From Pseudomonas agarici (GTDB lineage Bacteria > Pseudomonadota > Gammaproteobacteria > Pseudomonadales > Pseudomonadaceae), in NCBI RefSeq assembly GCF_900109755.1, contig NZ_FOAR01000004.1, positions 1 to 38,148 of the forward strand: a DNA stretch of 38,148 nt. The letters are read 5' to 3'. Of this stretch, positions 7,341 to 15,973 are shown in pieces. A program made the translations under genes and the position numbers. Position 1 is the stretch's first letter. Each line of letters begins with the position of its first letter. Below the pieces are notes generated by a model that did no database searches, had not been told where the DNA came from, and worked only from the letters and a program-made list of their open reading frames with translations.

Positions 7341-8663
7341 GTGAATCAAAACTGGCATGGCACCCTGATCCGCCATTTGTTGTTGCTGGCGACCGCCTGC
7401 CTGCTGGTCGGCCTGATCACTGGTTATTACGGTTGGGCAGTGGCTGTCGGCCTGGGGATTTACCTTGGCTGGACCCTCAAACAGTTGATGCGCCTGCATG
7501 AATGGCTGCGCCAACACAAACCCGAAGAAGCACCACCGGACGGCTATGGTCTGTGGGGCGATGTGTTCGACAGCATCTATCACTTGCAGCGCCGCGACCA
7601 ACGCGTGCGCGGGCGCCTGCAAGCGGTGATCGATCGGGTCCAGGAGTCCACCGCCGCCCTCAAGGACGCGGTGATCATGCTCGACAGCGACGGCAACCTG
7701 GAATGGTGGAACCGTGCCGCGGAAACCCTGCTCGGCCTCAAGACTCCACAGGACAGCGGCCAACCGGTGACCAATCTGGTGCGTCACCCGCGCTTCAAGG
7801 AGTATTTCGAGCAAGACAGTTACGCCGAGCCGCTGGAAATTCCTTCGCCGACCAACGACCGCTTGCGTATTCAGCTGTACATCACCCGCTACGGCAATAA
7901 CGAGCACCTGATGCTGGTGCGCGATGTCACACGCATCCACCAGTTGGAACAGATGCGCAAGGACTTCATCGCCAACGTATCTCACGAACTGCGCACGCCG
8001 CTGACGGTGATCTGCGGTTACTTGGAAACGCTGCTGGATAACGTCGAGGAAGTGAACCCGCGCTGGCTCCGTGCCCTGCAGCAGATGCAGCAGCAAGGCG
8101 GGCGCATGCAGACCCTGCTCAATGACCTGCTGCTGCTGGCGAAGCTGGAAGCCACCGGCTACCCGTCGGATAACCAGCCAGTACGCATCGACACCCTGCT
8201 GCAATCGATCCGCAATGACGCCCAGGCGCTGTCCGGGCAGCGCAATCAGACCATTATCCTGGAGGCCGACGACTGCGTCCGGCTCAAGGGCAGCGAGGCG
8301 GAATTGCGCAGCGCGTTTTCCAACCTGGTATTCAACGCCGTCAAATACACCCCGGCCGAAGGCACTATCCGCATCCGCTGGTGGGGCGACGAACACGGCG
8401 CGCACCTCAGTGTGCAAGATTCGGGCATCGGCATCGACAACAAACACCTGCCGCGCCTGACTGAACGTTTTTACCGTGTCGACTCAAGCCGCAACTCCAA
8501 CACCGGCGGCACCGGGCTCGGCCTGGCCATCGTCAAGCATGTGCTACTGCGCCATCGCGCCCGCCTGGAAATCAGCAGCGTACTGGGCCACGGCAGTCAG
8601 TTCACCTGCCATTTCGTCCCGGCACAAGTCACTCGCGAGCACAAAAACAAGCTGTCCACTTGA
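7341..8663 (+). CDS. phoR: Phosphate regulon sensor histidine kinase PhoR
   Basis: A 440-aa membrane kinase that phosphorylates PhoB when phosphate is low. Two N-terminal hydrophobic helices (about 12-45), a PAS-like region with AVIMLDSDGNLEWWN, the phospho-acceptor histidine in FIANVSHELRTPLT (about residue 215), and N, G1 and G2 ATP-binding boxes (NLVFNAVKYTP, DSGIGID, GGTGLGLAIVKH) are present. The start is not clear-cut. GTG at 7341 is chosen (NQNWHGTLIRH). A TTG at 7317 adds eight residues without a ribosome site. The best-placed AAGGA site (7325-7329) faces an out-of-frame ATG at 7333 that stops after three codons and overlaps the GTG. Confidence 0.94.
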   Translation: MNQNWHGTLIRHLLLLATACLLVGLITGYYGWAVAVGLGIYLGWTLKQLMRLHEWLRQHKPEEAPPDGYGLWGDVFDSIYHLQRRDQRVRGRLQAVIDRVQESTAALKDAVIMLDSDGNLEWWNRAAETLLGLKTPQDSGQPVTNLVRHPRFKEYFEQDSYAEPLEIPSPTNDRLRIQLYITRYGNNEHLMLVRDVTRIHQLEQMRKDFIANVSHELRTPLTVICGYLETLLDNVEEVNPRWLRALQQMQQQGGRMQTLLNDLLLLAKLEATGYPSDNQPVRIDTLLQSIRNDAQALSGQRNQTIILEADDCVRLKGSEAELRSAFSNLVFNAVKYTPAEGTIRIRWWGDEHGAHLSVQDSGIGIDNKHLPRLTERFYRVDSSRNSNTGGTGLGLAIVKHVLLRHRARLEISSVLGHGSQFTCHFVPAQVTREHKNKLST

Positions 8664-8665
8664 TC

Positions 8666-8843
8666 ACCGTACAGGCCACTAGTGGCCTGTACGGTGAGTT
8701 CGTTAGCTCAAGTTCGGATGCCATAAGTCCATGGCCAAGGCGCTGTGACGAGTCATAGCCGGGCTATGGCGAGGAACAGCAACGCAGGCCAGGGATTTAG
8801 GGCGCCGAAATGGACTCATAGAACTCACCACACAGGCCACTAG
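8666..8843. repeat. CTAG-ended long palindromic repeat (long form)
   Basis: Downstream of phoR, 8679-8843 starts with CTAGTGGCCTGT and ends with ACAGGCCACTAG. Arms of about 55 bp pair imperfectly around a central part of about 50 bp. The left end extends into a perfect 30-bp palindrome (8666-8695) centred on CTAG. A shorter relative lies at 23765-23867 with the same ends. No ORF is inside. The structure suggests a non-autonomous mobile repeat or structured RNA; the 30-bp palindrome could also help terminate phoR transcripts. Confidence 0.75.
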
Positions 8844-8932
8844 GCAAGGCTGGCATCTGCCGCTACATTAATCGGCTGGTGCTCTGCCGAGCACACCTTC
8901 AAATTGAAATACGGAACCCGTAAAACTCCATC

Positions 8933-10276
8933 ATGGACCCTTCCCCTAGTAGCTTGACCCTCGCCACGATGTTCGCCGATTTCGGCATGATTCTCTTTGC
9001 TTTGATCCTGGTTCTGCTCAACGGCTTCTTCGTTGCGGCCGAATTCGCCATGGTCAAGCTGCGCTCGACCCGAGTCGAGGCCATCGCCCACAAGAACGGT
9101 TGGCGCGGACAGATCCTGCGCACCGTGCACAACCAACTGGACGCCTACCTGTCCGCCTGCCAGCTGGGTATCACCCTCGCCTCACTGGGCCTGGGCTGGG
9201 TCGGTGAACCGGCCTTCGCCCACCTGCTGGAACCGGTGCTCAGCGCCGTCGGGGTGCACGCCGCCGAGGTGGTTAAGGGCGTATCGTTCTTCACCGCGTT
9301 CTTCATCATCTCCTACCTGCACATCGTGGTCGGTGAACTGGCCCCCAAATCCTGGGCGATCCGCAAGCCGGAACTGCTCTCGCTATGGACTGCGGTGCCG
9401 CTCTACTTGTTCTACTGGGTGATGTACCCGGCCATCTACCTGCTCAACGCCAGCGCCAACGCCATCTTGCGGATCGCTGGACAGGGTGAGCCGGGGCCTC
9501 ATCATGAACACCACTATAGTCGCGAAGAGCTGAAGCTGATCCTGCACTCCAGTCGTGGCCAGGACCCCAGCGACCAGGGCATGCGCGTGCTGGCCTCGGC
9601 CGTGGAAATGGGCGAGCTGGAAGTCGTCGACTGGGCCAATTCCCGGGAAGATCTGGTGACCCTGGACTGCAACGCGCCGCTCAAGGAAATCCTCGCCCTG
9701 TTCCGCCGCCACAAGTTCAGCCGTTATCCGGTGTATGACGCCGAACGCAATGTGTTCGTCGGCCTGTTGCACATCAAGGACCTGCTGCTGGAGCTGGCGG
9801 CCCTGGACCATATTCCCGAATCGTTCAACCTGGCCGAGCTGACCCGCCCGCTGGAGCGCGTGTCCAAGCACATGCCGCTGTCACGCCTGTTGGAGCAGTT
9901 CCGCCAGGGCGGTTCGCACTTCGCGCTGGTGGAGGAAGCCGACAGCAAGGTCATCGGCTACCTGACCATGGAGGACGTGCTGGAAGTGTTGGTGGGCGAT
10001 ATCCAGGACGAACACCGCAAGGCCGAACGCGGCATCCTCGCCTATCAGCCAGGCAAACTACTGGTGCGCGGTGACACTCCGCTGTTCAAGGTCGAACGCC
10101 TGTTGGGCATCGACCTGGACCATATCGAGGCCGAAACCCTCGCCGGGCTGGTCTACGAGACCCTGAAACGAGTGCCGGAAGAGGAAGAGGTGCTGGAAGT
10201 CGAGGGCCTGCGCATTATCATCAAGAAGATGAAGGGTCCGAAGATCATCCTGGCCAAGGTGCTCAAGCTCGACTGA
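8933..10276 (+). CDS. CNNM/CorC-HlyC family membrane protein with CBS pair
   Basis: A 447-aa integral membrane protein. The N-terminal DUF21 (CNNM) transmembrane domain has about four helices (residues 10-190), with the family patterns LNGFFVAAEFAMVKLRSTRVE and LGWVGEPAFAHLL. Then come two CBS domains (about 215-345; FSRYPVYDAERNVFVGLLHIKDLL and VIGYLTMEDVLEVLVGDI) and a C-terminal CorC_HlyC domain (about 360-447; LLVRGDTPLFKVERLL). Relatives are linked to Mg2+ or other cation export or homeostasis; the older name 'hemolysin' is misleading. The start is ATG at 8933; a later in-frame ATG at 8969 is possible since no strong ribosome site is seen. Convergent with the M23 peptidase gene, with only 24 bp between. 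Confidence 0.88.
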   Translation: MDPSPSSLTLATMFADFGMILFALILVLLNGFFVAAEFAMVKLRSTRVEAIAHKNGWRGQILRTVHNQLDAYLSACQLGITLASLGLGWVGEPAFAHLLEPVLSAVGVHAAEVVKGVSFFTAFFIISYLHIVVGELAPKSWAIRKPELLSLWTAVPLYLFYWVMYPAIYLLNASANAILRIAGQGEPGPHHEHHYSREELKLILHSSRGQDPSDQGMRVLASAVEMGELEVVDWANSREDLVTLDCNAPLKEILALFRRHKFSRYPVYDAERNVFVGLLHIKDLLLELAALDHIPESFNLAELTRPLERVSKHMPLSRLLEQFRQGGSHFALVEEADSKVIGYLTMEDVLEVLVGDIQDEHRKAERGILAYQPGKLLVRGDTPLFKVERLLGIDLDHIEAETLAGLVYETLKRVPEEEEVLEVEGLRIIIKKMKGPKIILAKVLKLD

Positions 10277-10300
10277 CACCCAGGAGGCTAGCCTTTCCGG

Positions 10301-11197
10301 CTACCGCCCACCCACCGCGAAGTTCGGTAGAGCCTCCACCGGCTGGTTGAATTGGTACGGAATCGATACTAATCCCAGCCCGGTGTTGCGCTGCACCACG
10401 AAGTGCAGGTGCGGCCCGCTGCTGTTGCCGGTATTGCCCGACAACCCCAACGGACTGCCCACCACCACGTGCTGGCCTTCGCGCACGCTGACCGAACCTT
10501 GCTTGAGGTGCAGGTAGACGCCCATGGTGCCGTCATCGTGCAGCACCCGGACGAAGTTTCCGGAAGGATCGGTGCCACGCCCGGACTGGTCACTCTCGGT
10601 CTTGACCACCACCCCGTCGCGCGCCGCGATAATCGGCGTGCCCACCGGCATGGCAATGTCCATCGCGTAGCGGCTCTTGGCGCCGAAGTGGCTGTAGGAA
10701 CCGTTCGGCCCCTGGGTCAGGCGAAACGGCCCGCCACGCCACGGCAAGGGGTACCGATAGCCCTGGGCCTGCCCCGAGGGATCGCCGAGGGAATATCGAA
10801 ACTTCGGGGTATACACCAACGGCTGCCCGGCCTGGGTCGCGGTGAGCAGCGCCAAACGCAGGCTGGCGCGAGCCGGCACCACCTTGCGGATCGGCTGGGG
10901 CGGCGCGCCGCTGACGTTCCTCAACGCGCCGAAGCCCAACTCGATCTCCACCGGCGCATACAGGTCGTTGCGCACGTAAACGCTGTCGACACCGTTGTGC
11001 TGGCGAATATCCAGACGCACCTGGTGTTCCAGGTGCTCGATCATTCGATCCCGGAACACAAACACCTGCGCGCCGGGCGCCGGGCGATCGCTGTAGGAGA
11101 CCACGCCATCGGCGTTCACATACTTGTAGATGGTCATGGCTGCAGCCGAGGTGGCGACCACCGACAGGCCGCAGACAAACAGTAAACGCAACAGCAT
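10301..11197 (-). CDS. Secreted M23-family peptidase with DUF4124 domain
   Basis: A 298-aa exported protein. The signal peptide MLLRLLFVCGLSVVATSAAA is followed by a DUF4124-type segment (TIYKYVNADGVVSYSDRPAP). The C-terminal half (about 165-285) is an M23/LytM-like zinc metallopeptidase, with SHFGAKSRYAMDIAMPVGTP for the first ligands and the GPHLHF motif giving the HxH pair. The histidine usually four residues before the aspartate is arginine here; the His in SHFG may take its place, as I recall for related proteins. M23 enzymes cut peptidoglycan cross-links, or regulate amidases when inactive. The start at 11197 is chosen for the signal peptide; the frame is open to 11332. It corresponds to the gene after phoR in P. 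aeruginosa (PA5363). Confidence 0.87.
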   Translation of the reverse strand: MLLRLLFVCGLSVVATSAAAMTIYKYVNADGVVSYSDRPAPGAQVFVFRDRMIEHLEHQVRLDIRQHNGVDSVYVRNDLYAPVEIELGFGALRNVSGAPPQPIRKVVPARASLRLALLTATQAGQPLVYTPKFRYSLGDPSGQAQGYRYPLPWRGGPFRLTQGPNGSYSHFGAKSRYAMDIAMPVGTPIIAARDGVVVKTESDQSGRGTDPSGNFVRVLHDDGTMGVYLHLKQGSVSVREGQHVVVGSPLGLSGNTGNSSGPHLHFVVQRNTGLGLVSIPYQFNQPVEALPNFAVGGR

Positions 11198-11350
11198 ATG
11201 CGCGAATCGCCGAATCAAACGTAAGCACCAGACTAGCAGGTAGAGAGGGCGCTTGTATGGATCACGTGGACATCGGCGGCTGTCGGAAAGAAGCAGCCAG
11301 GAGTGACAGACAACGCGGCGCACCAGGCGCACCGCGCTATCAGGCAGGAA

Positions 11351-12265
11351 TCAGGCGCCGGGAACGAAGTGCTTCTGGGCGGTGCCGCGAGCGATCAAGC
11401 GGGAAATGTAGTCGAGCTTCTGGGCGTCCTGGTCGATAAATCGGAAGGTCAGTTGCAACCAGTCGCTGTCCGGCGTCGGTTCGTGGGCGACGACCGCATG
11501 CAGATAACCGTTCAGGCGGGCGATCTCGGCATTGTCGCCCTGCTCCAGATCGAGCACAGCGCTTTCGAGGACTTGCGGCAGGACCTCGCCACGGCGCACC
11601 ACCACCAAGGCTTCCTTGATGCTCAGCGCCTTGATCACACACTGCCGGGTGCCACTGGACAGGCGCAACTGGCCCTGACCGCGACCGCCGATTGCCGCGC
11701 TGGCCGCCACCGGCGGCCGTGCCGGCGGGCTGTTGAGCAAACCCTTGGTCGAAGCCGAGGCCGGCGTCGCGACGACCGTAGGCGCCACCACACTGGCCTT
11801 ACCGCCGGTCAGCGCACTCAGGGAATCGTTGGCAAAGGCCGAGTTCGCCTGGGTCGGGGCACTATTCATCAAGGCGTCGAGCTTGCCGACCTTGTGCAGC
11901 GCCTGCTTGACCTTGGTCAGCAGTTGTTCATTGGTAAAGGGCTTGCTGACGTAGCCGGACACTCCGGCCTGGATCGCCTGCACCACGTTCTCTTTATCGC
12001 CACGGCTGGTGACCATGACGAACGGCATGGCCTTGAGATTGTCCTGGCCCCGGCACCAGGTCAGCAATTCCAGGCCGGACATCTCGGGCATTTCCCAGTC
12101 GCACAGCACCAGATCGAACGCTTCACGCGCCAGCAGCGCTTGGGCCTTGCGACCGTTGACGGCGTCTTCGATCCGGATGCCCGGGAAGTAGTTGCGCAGG
12201 CACTTTTTCACCAGATCACGGATGAACGACGCGTCATCCACCACCAACACACTGACTTTACTCAT
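11351..12265 (-). CDS. Response regulator with CheY domain and uncharacterised C-terminal domain
   Basis: A 304-aa protein. The receiver domain (1-125) has D10-D11, phospho-acceptor D56 in LVLCDWEMPEMSG, the threonine in VMVTSRGDKENV and lysine in GYVSKPFTNE. A low-complexity Ala/Ser/Pro linker (about 135-195) leads to a C-terminal domain (about 200-304; GQLRLSSGTRQCVIKALSIK), which looks beta-rich and vaguely PilZ-like but lacks a clear RxxxR motif. It is not a DNA-binding domain, so output is probably by protein contact or ligand binding. No cognate kinase adjoins. The ortholog in P. aeruginosa (PA5364) sits at the same place beside phoU. The start has GAGGAATGG upstream. Confidence 0.85.
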   Translation of the reverse strand: MSKVSVLVVDDASFIRDLVKKCLRNYFPGIRIEDAVNGRKAQALLAREAFDLVLCDWEMPEMSGLELLTWCRGQDNLKAMPFVMVTSRGDKENVVQAIQAGVSGYVSKPFTNEQLLTKVKQALHKVGKLDALMNSAPTQANSAFANDSLSALTGGKASVVAPTVVATPASASTKGLLNSPPARPPVAASAAIGGRGQGQLRLSSGTRQCVIKALSIKEALVVVRRGEVLPQVLESAVLDLEQGDNAEIARLNGYLHAVVAHEPTPDSDWLQLTFRFIDQDAQKLDYISRLIARGTAQKHFVPGA

Positions 12266-12385
12266 TGACCATTCCTCTAAAAGTCCCGGCCAGCATACTG
12301 GCTAATGGCCATTTACCCAAAACTGATAAGTCACACCGGGACTTTGTCCTTTGCGAGTGCGCGTAAAATTCTTATGCCACAAATA

Positions 12386-12414
12386 AAAACGCCCGACCTC
12401 AGGCCGGGCGTTTC
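12386..12414 (-). terminator. Intrinsic terminator of the pst-phoU operon
   Basis: AAACGCCCGACCT pairs with AGGCCGGGCGTTT about a single-base loop, with one unpaired base. On the minus strand it is followed by TTTTTATTTG. It sits 13 bp past the phoU stop, ending the pst operon before the response-regulator gene. Confidence 0.9.
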
Positions 12415-12426
12415 TCTCGGGCAATC

Positions 12427-13188
12427 TTACTTATCGTCAGCTTCGCCGGGAACATTAGCGGTTTCGGACAAGGTGCCCTCAACTTCCTGGCGCATGCGCT
12501 TGAGGCCCATGTGCCGCACGTCGGTGCCGCGTACCAGATAGATCACCAACTCGGAAATATTGCGCGCGTGGTCGCCGATTCGCTCCAGCGAGCGCAGCAC
12601 CCAAATAATGCTCAGTACCCGCGAGATGGAGCGCGGATCTTCCATCATATAGGTGGCCAGCTCGCGCAGGGCGGTCTTGTATTCACGGTCGATGATCTTG
12701 TCGTACTGCGCCACCGACAACGCCAGCTCGGCGTCAAAGCGGGCAAAAGCGTCCAGTGCGTCGCGCACCATGTTGCGCACCTGGTCACCGATATGCCGGA
12801 CCTCGACATAACCACGCGGCGCCTCGCCTTCCTCGCATAGCTGAATGGCTCGGCGGGCGATCTTGGTCGCCTCGTCGCCGATGCGTTCGAGGTCGATCAC
12901 CGATTTGGAGATGCTGATGATCAGCCGCAGGTCGGACGCTGCCGGTTGGCGACGTGCGAGGATGCGCAGGCATTCCTCGTCGATATTGCGTTCCATCTGG
13001 TTGATCTGGTCATCGATTTCGCGCACTTGCTGGGCCAGGCCCGAATCGGCCTCGATCAGCGCGGTGACCGCGTCGTTGACTTGCTTTTCCACCAACCCGC
13101 CCATAGCCAGCAGGTGGCTGCGTACTTCTTCCAGCTCCGCATTGAACTGCGCGGAGATATGGTGGGTAAGACCGTCTTTATCAATCAT
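12427..13188 (-). CDS. phoU: Phosphate signalling complex protein PhoU
   Basis: A 253-aa all-helical cytosolic protein with two PhoU repeats of three helices each. The metal-binding-type E/D motifs are seen in DEECLRILARRQPAASDLR (first repeat) and the matching VIYLVRGTDVRH/RNISELV part (second). PhoU links the Pst transporter to PhoR and keeps PhoB off when phosphate is plentiful. The start MIDKDGLTHH at 13188 is chosen; the frame is open to 13221 but those codons look like leader. It is the last gene of pstC-pstA-pstB-phoU, followed by a strong terminator. The 112-bp gap after pstB shows no clear promoter. Confidence 0.96.
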   Translation of the reverse strand: MIDKDGLTHHISAQFNAELEEVRSHLLAMGGLVEKQVNDAVTALIEADSGLAQQVREIDDQINQMERNIDEECLRILARRQPAASDLRLIISISKSVIDLERIGDEATKIARRAIQLCEEGEAPRGYVEVRHIGDQVRNMVRDALDAFARFDAELALSVAQYDKIIDREYKTALRELATYMMEDPRSISRVLSIIWVLRSLERIGDHARNISELVIYLVRGTDVRHMGLKRMRQEVEGTLSETANVPGEADDK

Positions 13189-13300
13189 TGATATTCGCTC
13201 CGCGAAACATGCAGGCTGCACGTTTCAAGCAGTTATGGGTTGATCTGAATGGGTTCAGCTTGCATTGCAGCGCTTCTGGGTTCGTGGCTCACCACTGCTT

Positions 13301-14134
13301 CTAGCCATAACGACCGGTGATGTAGTCTTCGGTCTGCTTCTTCGCCGGATTGGTGAACAGGGTATCGGTGTCGCCAAACTCCACCAGTTGGCCCATGTAC
13401 ATGAACGCGGTGTAGTCGGAAACCCGAGCCGCCTGCTGCATGTTGTGGGTCACGATGACAATAGTGAACTTTGATTTCAATTCGTAGATCAGTTCTTCGA
13501 CCTTGAGGGTCGAGATCGGATCGAGCGCCGAGCACGGTTCGTCGAGTAATAGGACTTCCGGCTCTACCGCGATGGTACGGGCGATGACCAAACGCTGCTG
13601 CTGACCACCGGACAGGCCAAGTGCCGAATCGTGCAGGCGGTCCTTCACTTCATCCCACAGGGCAGCGCCCTTGAGGGCCCATTCCACAGCCTCGTCGAGG
13701 ATGCGCTTCTTGTTGATACCCTGGATGCGCAGGCCATAGACCACGTTTTCATAGATAGTCTTGGGGAACGGGTTCGGCTTCTGGAATACCATGCCGACCT
13801 TGCGGCGCAGTTCGGCCACATCCTCGCCCTTGCGGTAGATGTTGTTGCCGTAGAGCTTGATCTCGCCCTGTACGCGGCAACCGTCGACCAGATCGTTCAT
13901 CCGGTTGAAGGTGCGCAGCAGCGTCGACTTGCCGCAGCCGGACGGACCGATAAAAGCGGTCACGCGTTGCTTGGGGATGTTCATGCTGACGTCGAACAAC
14001 GCCTGCTTCTCACCATAGAACAGGCTCAGGCACGGGACTTCGATGGCCACGGTTTCACTGGCCAGGTCCAGGCTTTGTTTACCGCGGCCAAGCGCCGATA
14101 TGCTGATGCCGTGGGTATGGGTTTCATGCTGCAT
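13301..14134 (-). CDS. pstB: Phosphate ABC transporter ATP-binding protein PstB
   Basis: A 277-aa ATPase of the high-affinity phosphate importer. Walker [10 protein letters not shown] (63-71), Q-loop Q118, signature LSGGQQQR (174-181), Walker B VLLLDEP (194-200) and the H-loop in VIVTHN are all intact. It works at the cytoplasmic face with PstA/PstC and with PhoU/PhoR in signalling. A roughly 30-aa N-terminal extension with several histidines (MQHETHTHG) precedes the ABC core, as is common for Pseudomonas PstB. The start is ATG at 14134 with CAGGGAG upstream. A 153-bp gap separates it from pstA, long for genes in one operon. Confidence 0.96.
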   Translation of the reverse strand: MQHETHTHGISISALGRGKQSLDLASETVAIEVPCLSLFYGEKQALFDVSMNIPKQRVTAFIGPSGCGKSTLLRTFNRMNDLVDGCRVQGEIKLYGNNIYRKGEDVAELRRKVGMVFQKPNPFPKTIYENVVYGLRIQGINKKRILDEAVEWALKGAALWDEVKDRLHDSALGLSGGQQQRLVIARTIAVEPEVLLLDEPCSALDPISTLKVEELIYELKSKFTIVIVTHNMQQAARVSDYTAFMYMGQLVEFGDTDTLFTNPAKKQTEDYITGRYG

Positions 14135-14287
14135 GGGTAAACTCCCTGCGCTAACAAATTCGTTTCAATAAGCCGCTGGCACACTACCGGGCCGACGGTA
14201 ACACCGTTCAATAGGAGCCGGGCTCGCCGGGCCGCCGCGAAAGGGTCCTGAAGACCGCCAGCAGCCGCAGGCAAGCCCACGCCCACA

Positions 14288-15958
14288 TCAGCTATCCAGC
14301 GCCTTGTACTTCTCGCGCAGGTGGTTACGGATCCACACGGCCGACAGGTTCAGCGTGGCAATCACCAGCACCAGCAACAACGCCGTGGCATACACCAGCG
14401 GGCGCGCCGCCTCGACGTTCGGGCTCTGGAAGCCGACGTCGTAGATGTGAAAGCCCAAGTGCATGATTTTCTGGTCCAGGTGCAGGTACGGATAGTTGCC
14501 GTCCACCGGCAGCGACGGCGCCAGTTTCACCACGCCCACCAGCATCAGCGGTGCCACCTCACCGGCGGCACGAGCCACGGCGAGGATCATGCCGGTCATC
14601 ATTGCCGGGCTGGCCATCGGCAGGACAATTTTCCATAGCGTCTCGGCCTTGGTCGCGCCCAGCGCCAGCGAACCTTCACGGACCGTGCGGGGAATCCGCG
14701 CCAAGCCTTCCTCAGTGGCCACGATCACCACTGGCACCGCCAGCAGCGCCAGAGTCAGCGAGGCCCAGAGCAAACCCGGGGTCCCGAAGGTCGGCGCCGG
14801 CAGGGCTTCGGGGAAGAACAACCGGTCGAGCGAGCCGCCCAGCACGTAGACAAAGAAGCCCAGGCCGAACACGCCGTAGACGATGGCCGGAACGCCCGCC
14901 AGATTGTTCACGGCAATGCGGATGATCCGCGTCAGCGCGTTCTGCTTGGCGTATTCACGCAGGTAGACCGCCGCCAATACGCCGAACGGTGTCACGATCA
15001 TCGCCATGATGAGAGTCATCATTACCGTACCGAAGATCGCCGGAAAGATCCCGCCCTCGGTGTTGGCTTCACGCGGGTCGTCGCTGAGGAACTCCCAGAC
15101 CTTGCTGAAGTAGAAACCCAGCTTGGTCAAGGTGCCCATGGCGTTCGGCTGGTAAGCATGCACTACCTTGCCGATGCCGATCTCCAGTTCTTTACCATTG
15201 GCATCACGGGCCGTCAGGCTGTCGCGATTGAACTGGCCGTGCAGGTCGCCGAGGCGGGTCTCGATAACCTGGTAACGCGCATTCAGTTCGGCCTTCTCGG
15301 CCTCCATGTCAGCCTGGGCAATGGCATCGAGCTTGCCTTCAAGCTCGAGCTTGCGGCCATGCAGACGAATCCGCTCAAGACCGGCGTTGATCGCGCCGAT
15401 ATCGGTTTTCTCCAGGCTCTTGAGCTGCTTGGCCAGGTCGTTGACACGGTCGATACGTGCTTGCAGTTCAGGCCAGGCGGCCTGCCCTTCGGCGATGACC
15501 TTGCCGTTTTCCTTGACGTTGACCAGGGTACCGTAGAAATTGCCCCACTCACGACGCTCCACGGCCATCAGTTCCACCGGCGCGGTCTGGTCGGTCAACC
15601 ACTCACCCACGACCCAGGTAAAATCGTTGCCGTTCAGGTCACGGTTACCGACCTTGATCAACTCCCGGGTCATAAACTCGGGGCCTTGGTCCGGCACCGG
15701 CAAGCCGGCCGCCTGCAGGCGCGCGCGCGGTACTTCTTCCTTCTGTACCACTTCGCCGACCACGATCTGCCTGGCTTGGCCCGGTACGCCATACTGGGCG
15801 TGAATCACGTCCGCCGGCCAGAAGTGGCCCAGGCCGCGAACTGCAATCACCGCCAGCAAGCCGATGGTCATGATGACCGCGATGGACACCGCACCACCGC
15901 TGATCCAGACACCGGGGGCGCCGCTCTTGAACCAGCCATTCAGGGAGTTCTGTTTCAC
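14288..15958 (-). CDS. pstA: Phosphate ABC transporter permease PstA (enlarged)
   Basis: A 556-aa inner-membrane subunit of the phosphate importer, against about 296 aa for E. coli PstA. The first membrane helix (about 17-40) is followed by a periplasmic insert of about 250 residues that includes a likely coiled coil (about 160-245; VNDLAKQLKSLEKTD, LELEGKLDAIAQADMEAEKA). The permease core (about 300-555) carries the ABC permease EAA-loop pattern (EGSLALGATKAETLWKIVLP). The start is GTG at 15958. It follows pstC by 15 bp. The long form is typical of Pseudomonas, from recall. The Glu/Lys-rich insert is intact, with no sign of frameshift. Confidence 0.94.
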   Translation of the reverse strand: MKQNSLNGWFKSGAPGVWISGGAVSIAVIMTIGLLAVIAVRGLGHFWPADVIHAQYGVPGQARQIVVGEVVQKEEVPRARLQAAGLPVPDQGPEFMTRELIKVGNRDLNGNDFTWVVGEWLTDQTAPVELMAVERREWGNFYGTLVNVKENGKVIAEGQAAWPELQARIDRVNDLAKQLKSLEKTDIGAINAGLERIRLHGRKLELEGKLDAIAQADMEAEKAELNARYQVIETRLGDLHGQFNRDSLTARDANGKELEIGIGKVVHAYQPNAMGTLTKLGFYFSKVWEFLSDDPREANTEGGIFPAIFGTVMMTLIMAMIVTPFGVLAAVYLREYAKQNALTRIIRIAVNNLAGVPAIVYGVFGLGFFVYVLGGSLDRLFFPEALPAPTFGTPGLLWASLTLALLAVPVVIVATEEGLARIPRTVREGSLALGATKAETLWKIVLPMASPAMMTGMILAVARAAGEVAPLMLVGVVKLAPSLPVDGNYPYLHLDQKIMHLGFHIYDVGFQSPNVEAARPLVYATALLLVLVIATLNLSAVWIRNHLREKYKALDS

Positions 15959-15973
15959 AGACTTCTACCTTTA

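Noticed and set aside
7107..8447. A 446-codon minus-strand frame over phoR
   Set aside because: Shadow of phoR; no family resemblance and no ribosome site.
11296..11318. A Pho box upstream of the M23 peptidase gene
   Set aside because: Only one half-site (CTGTCAC on the minus strand) is good; the second position 11 bp on does not match.
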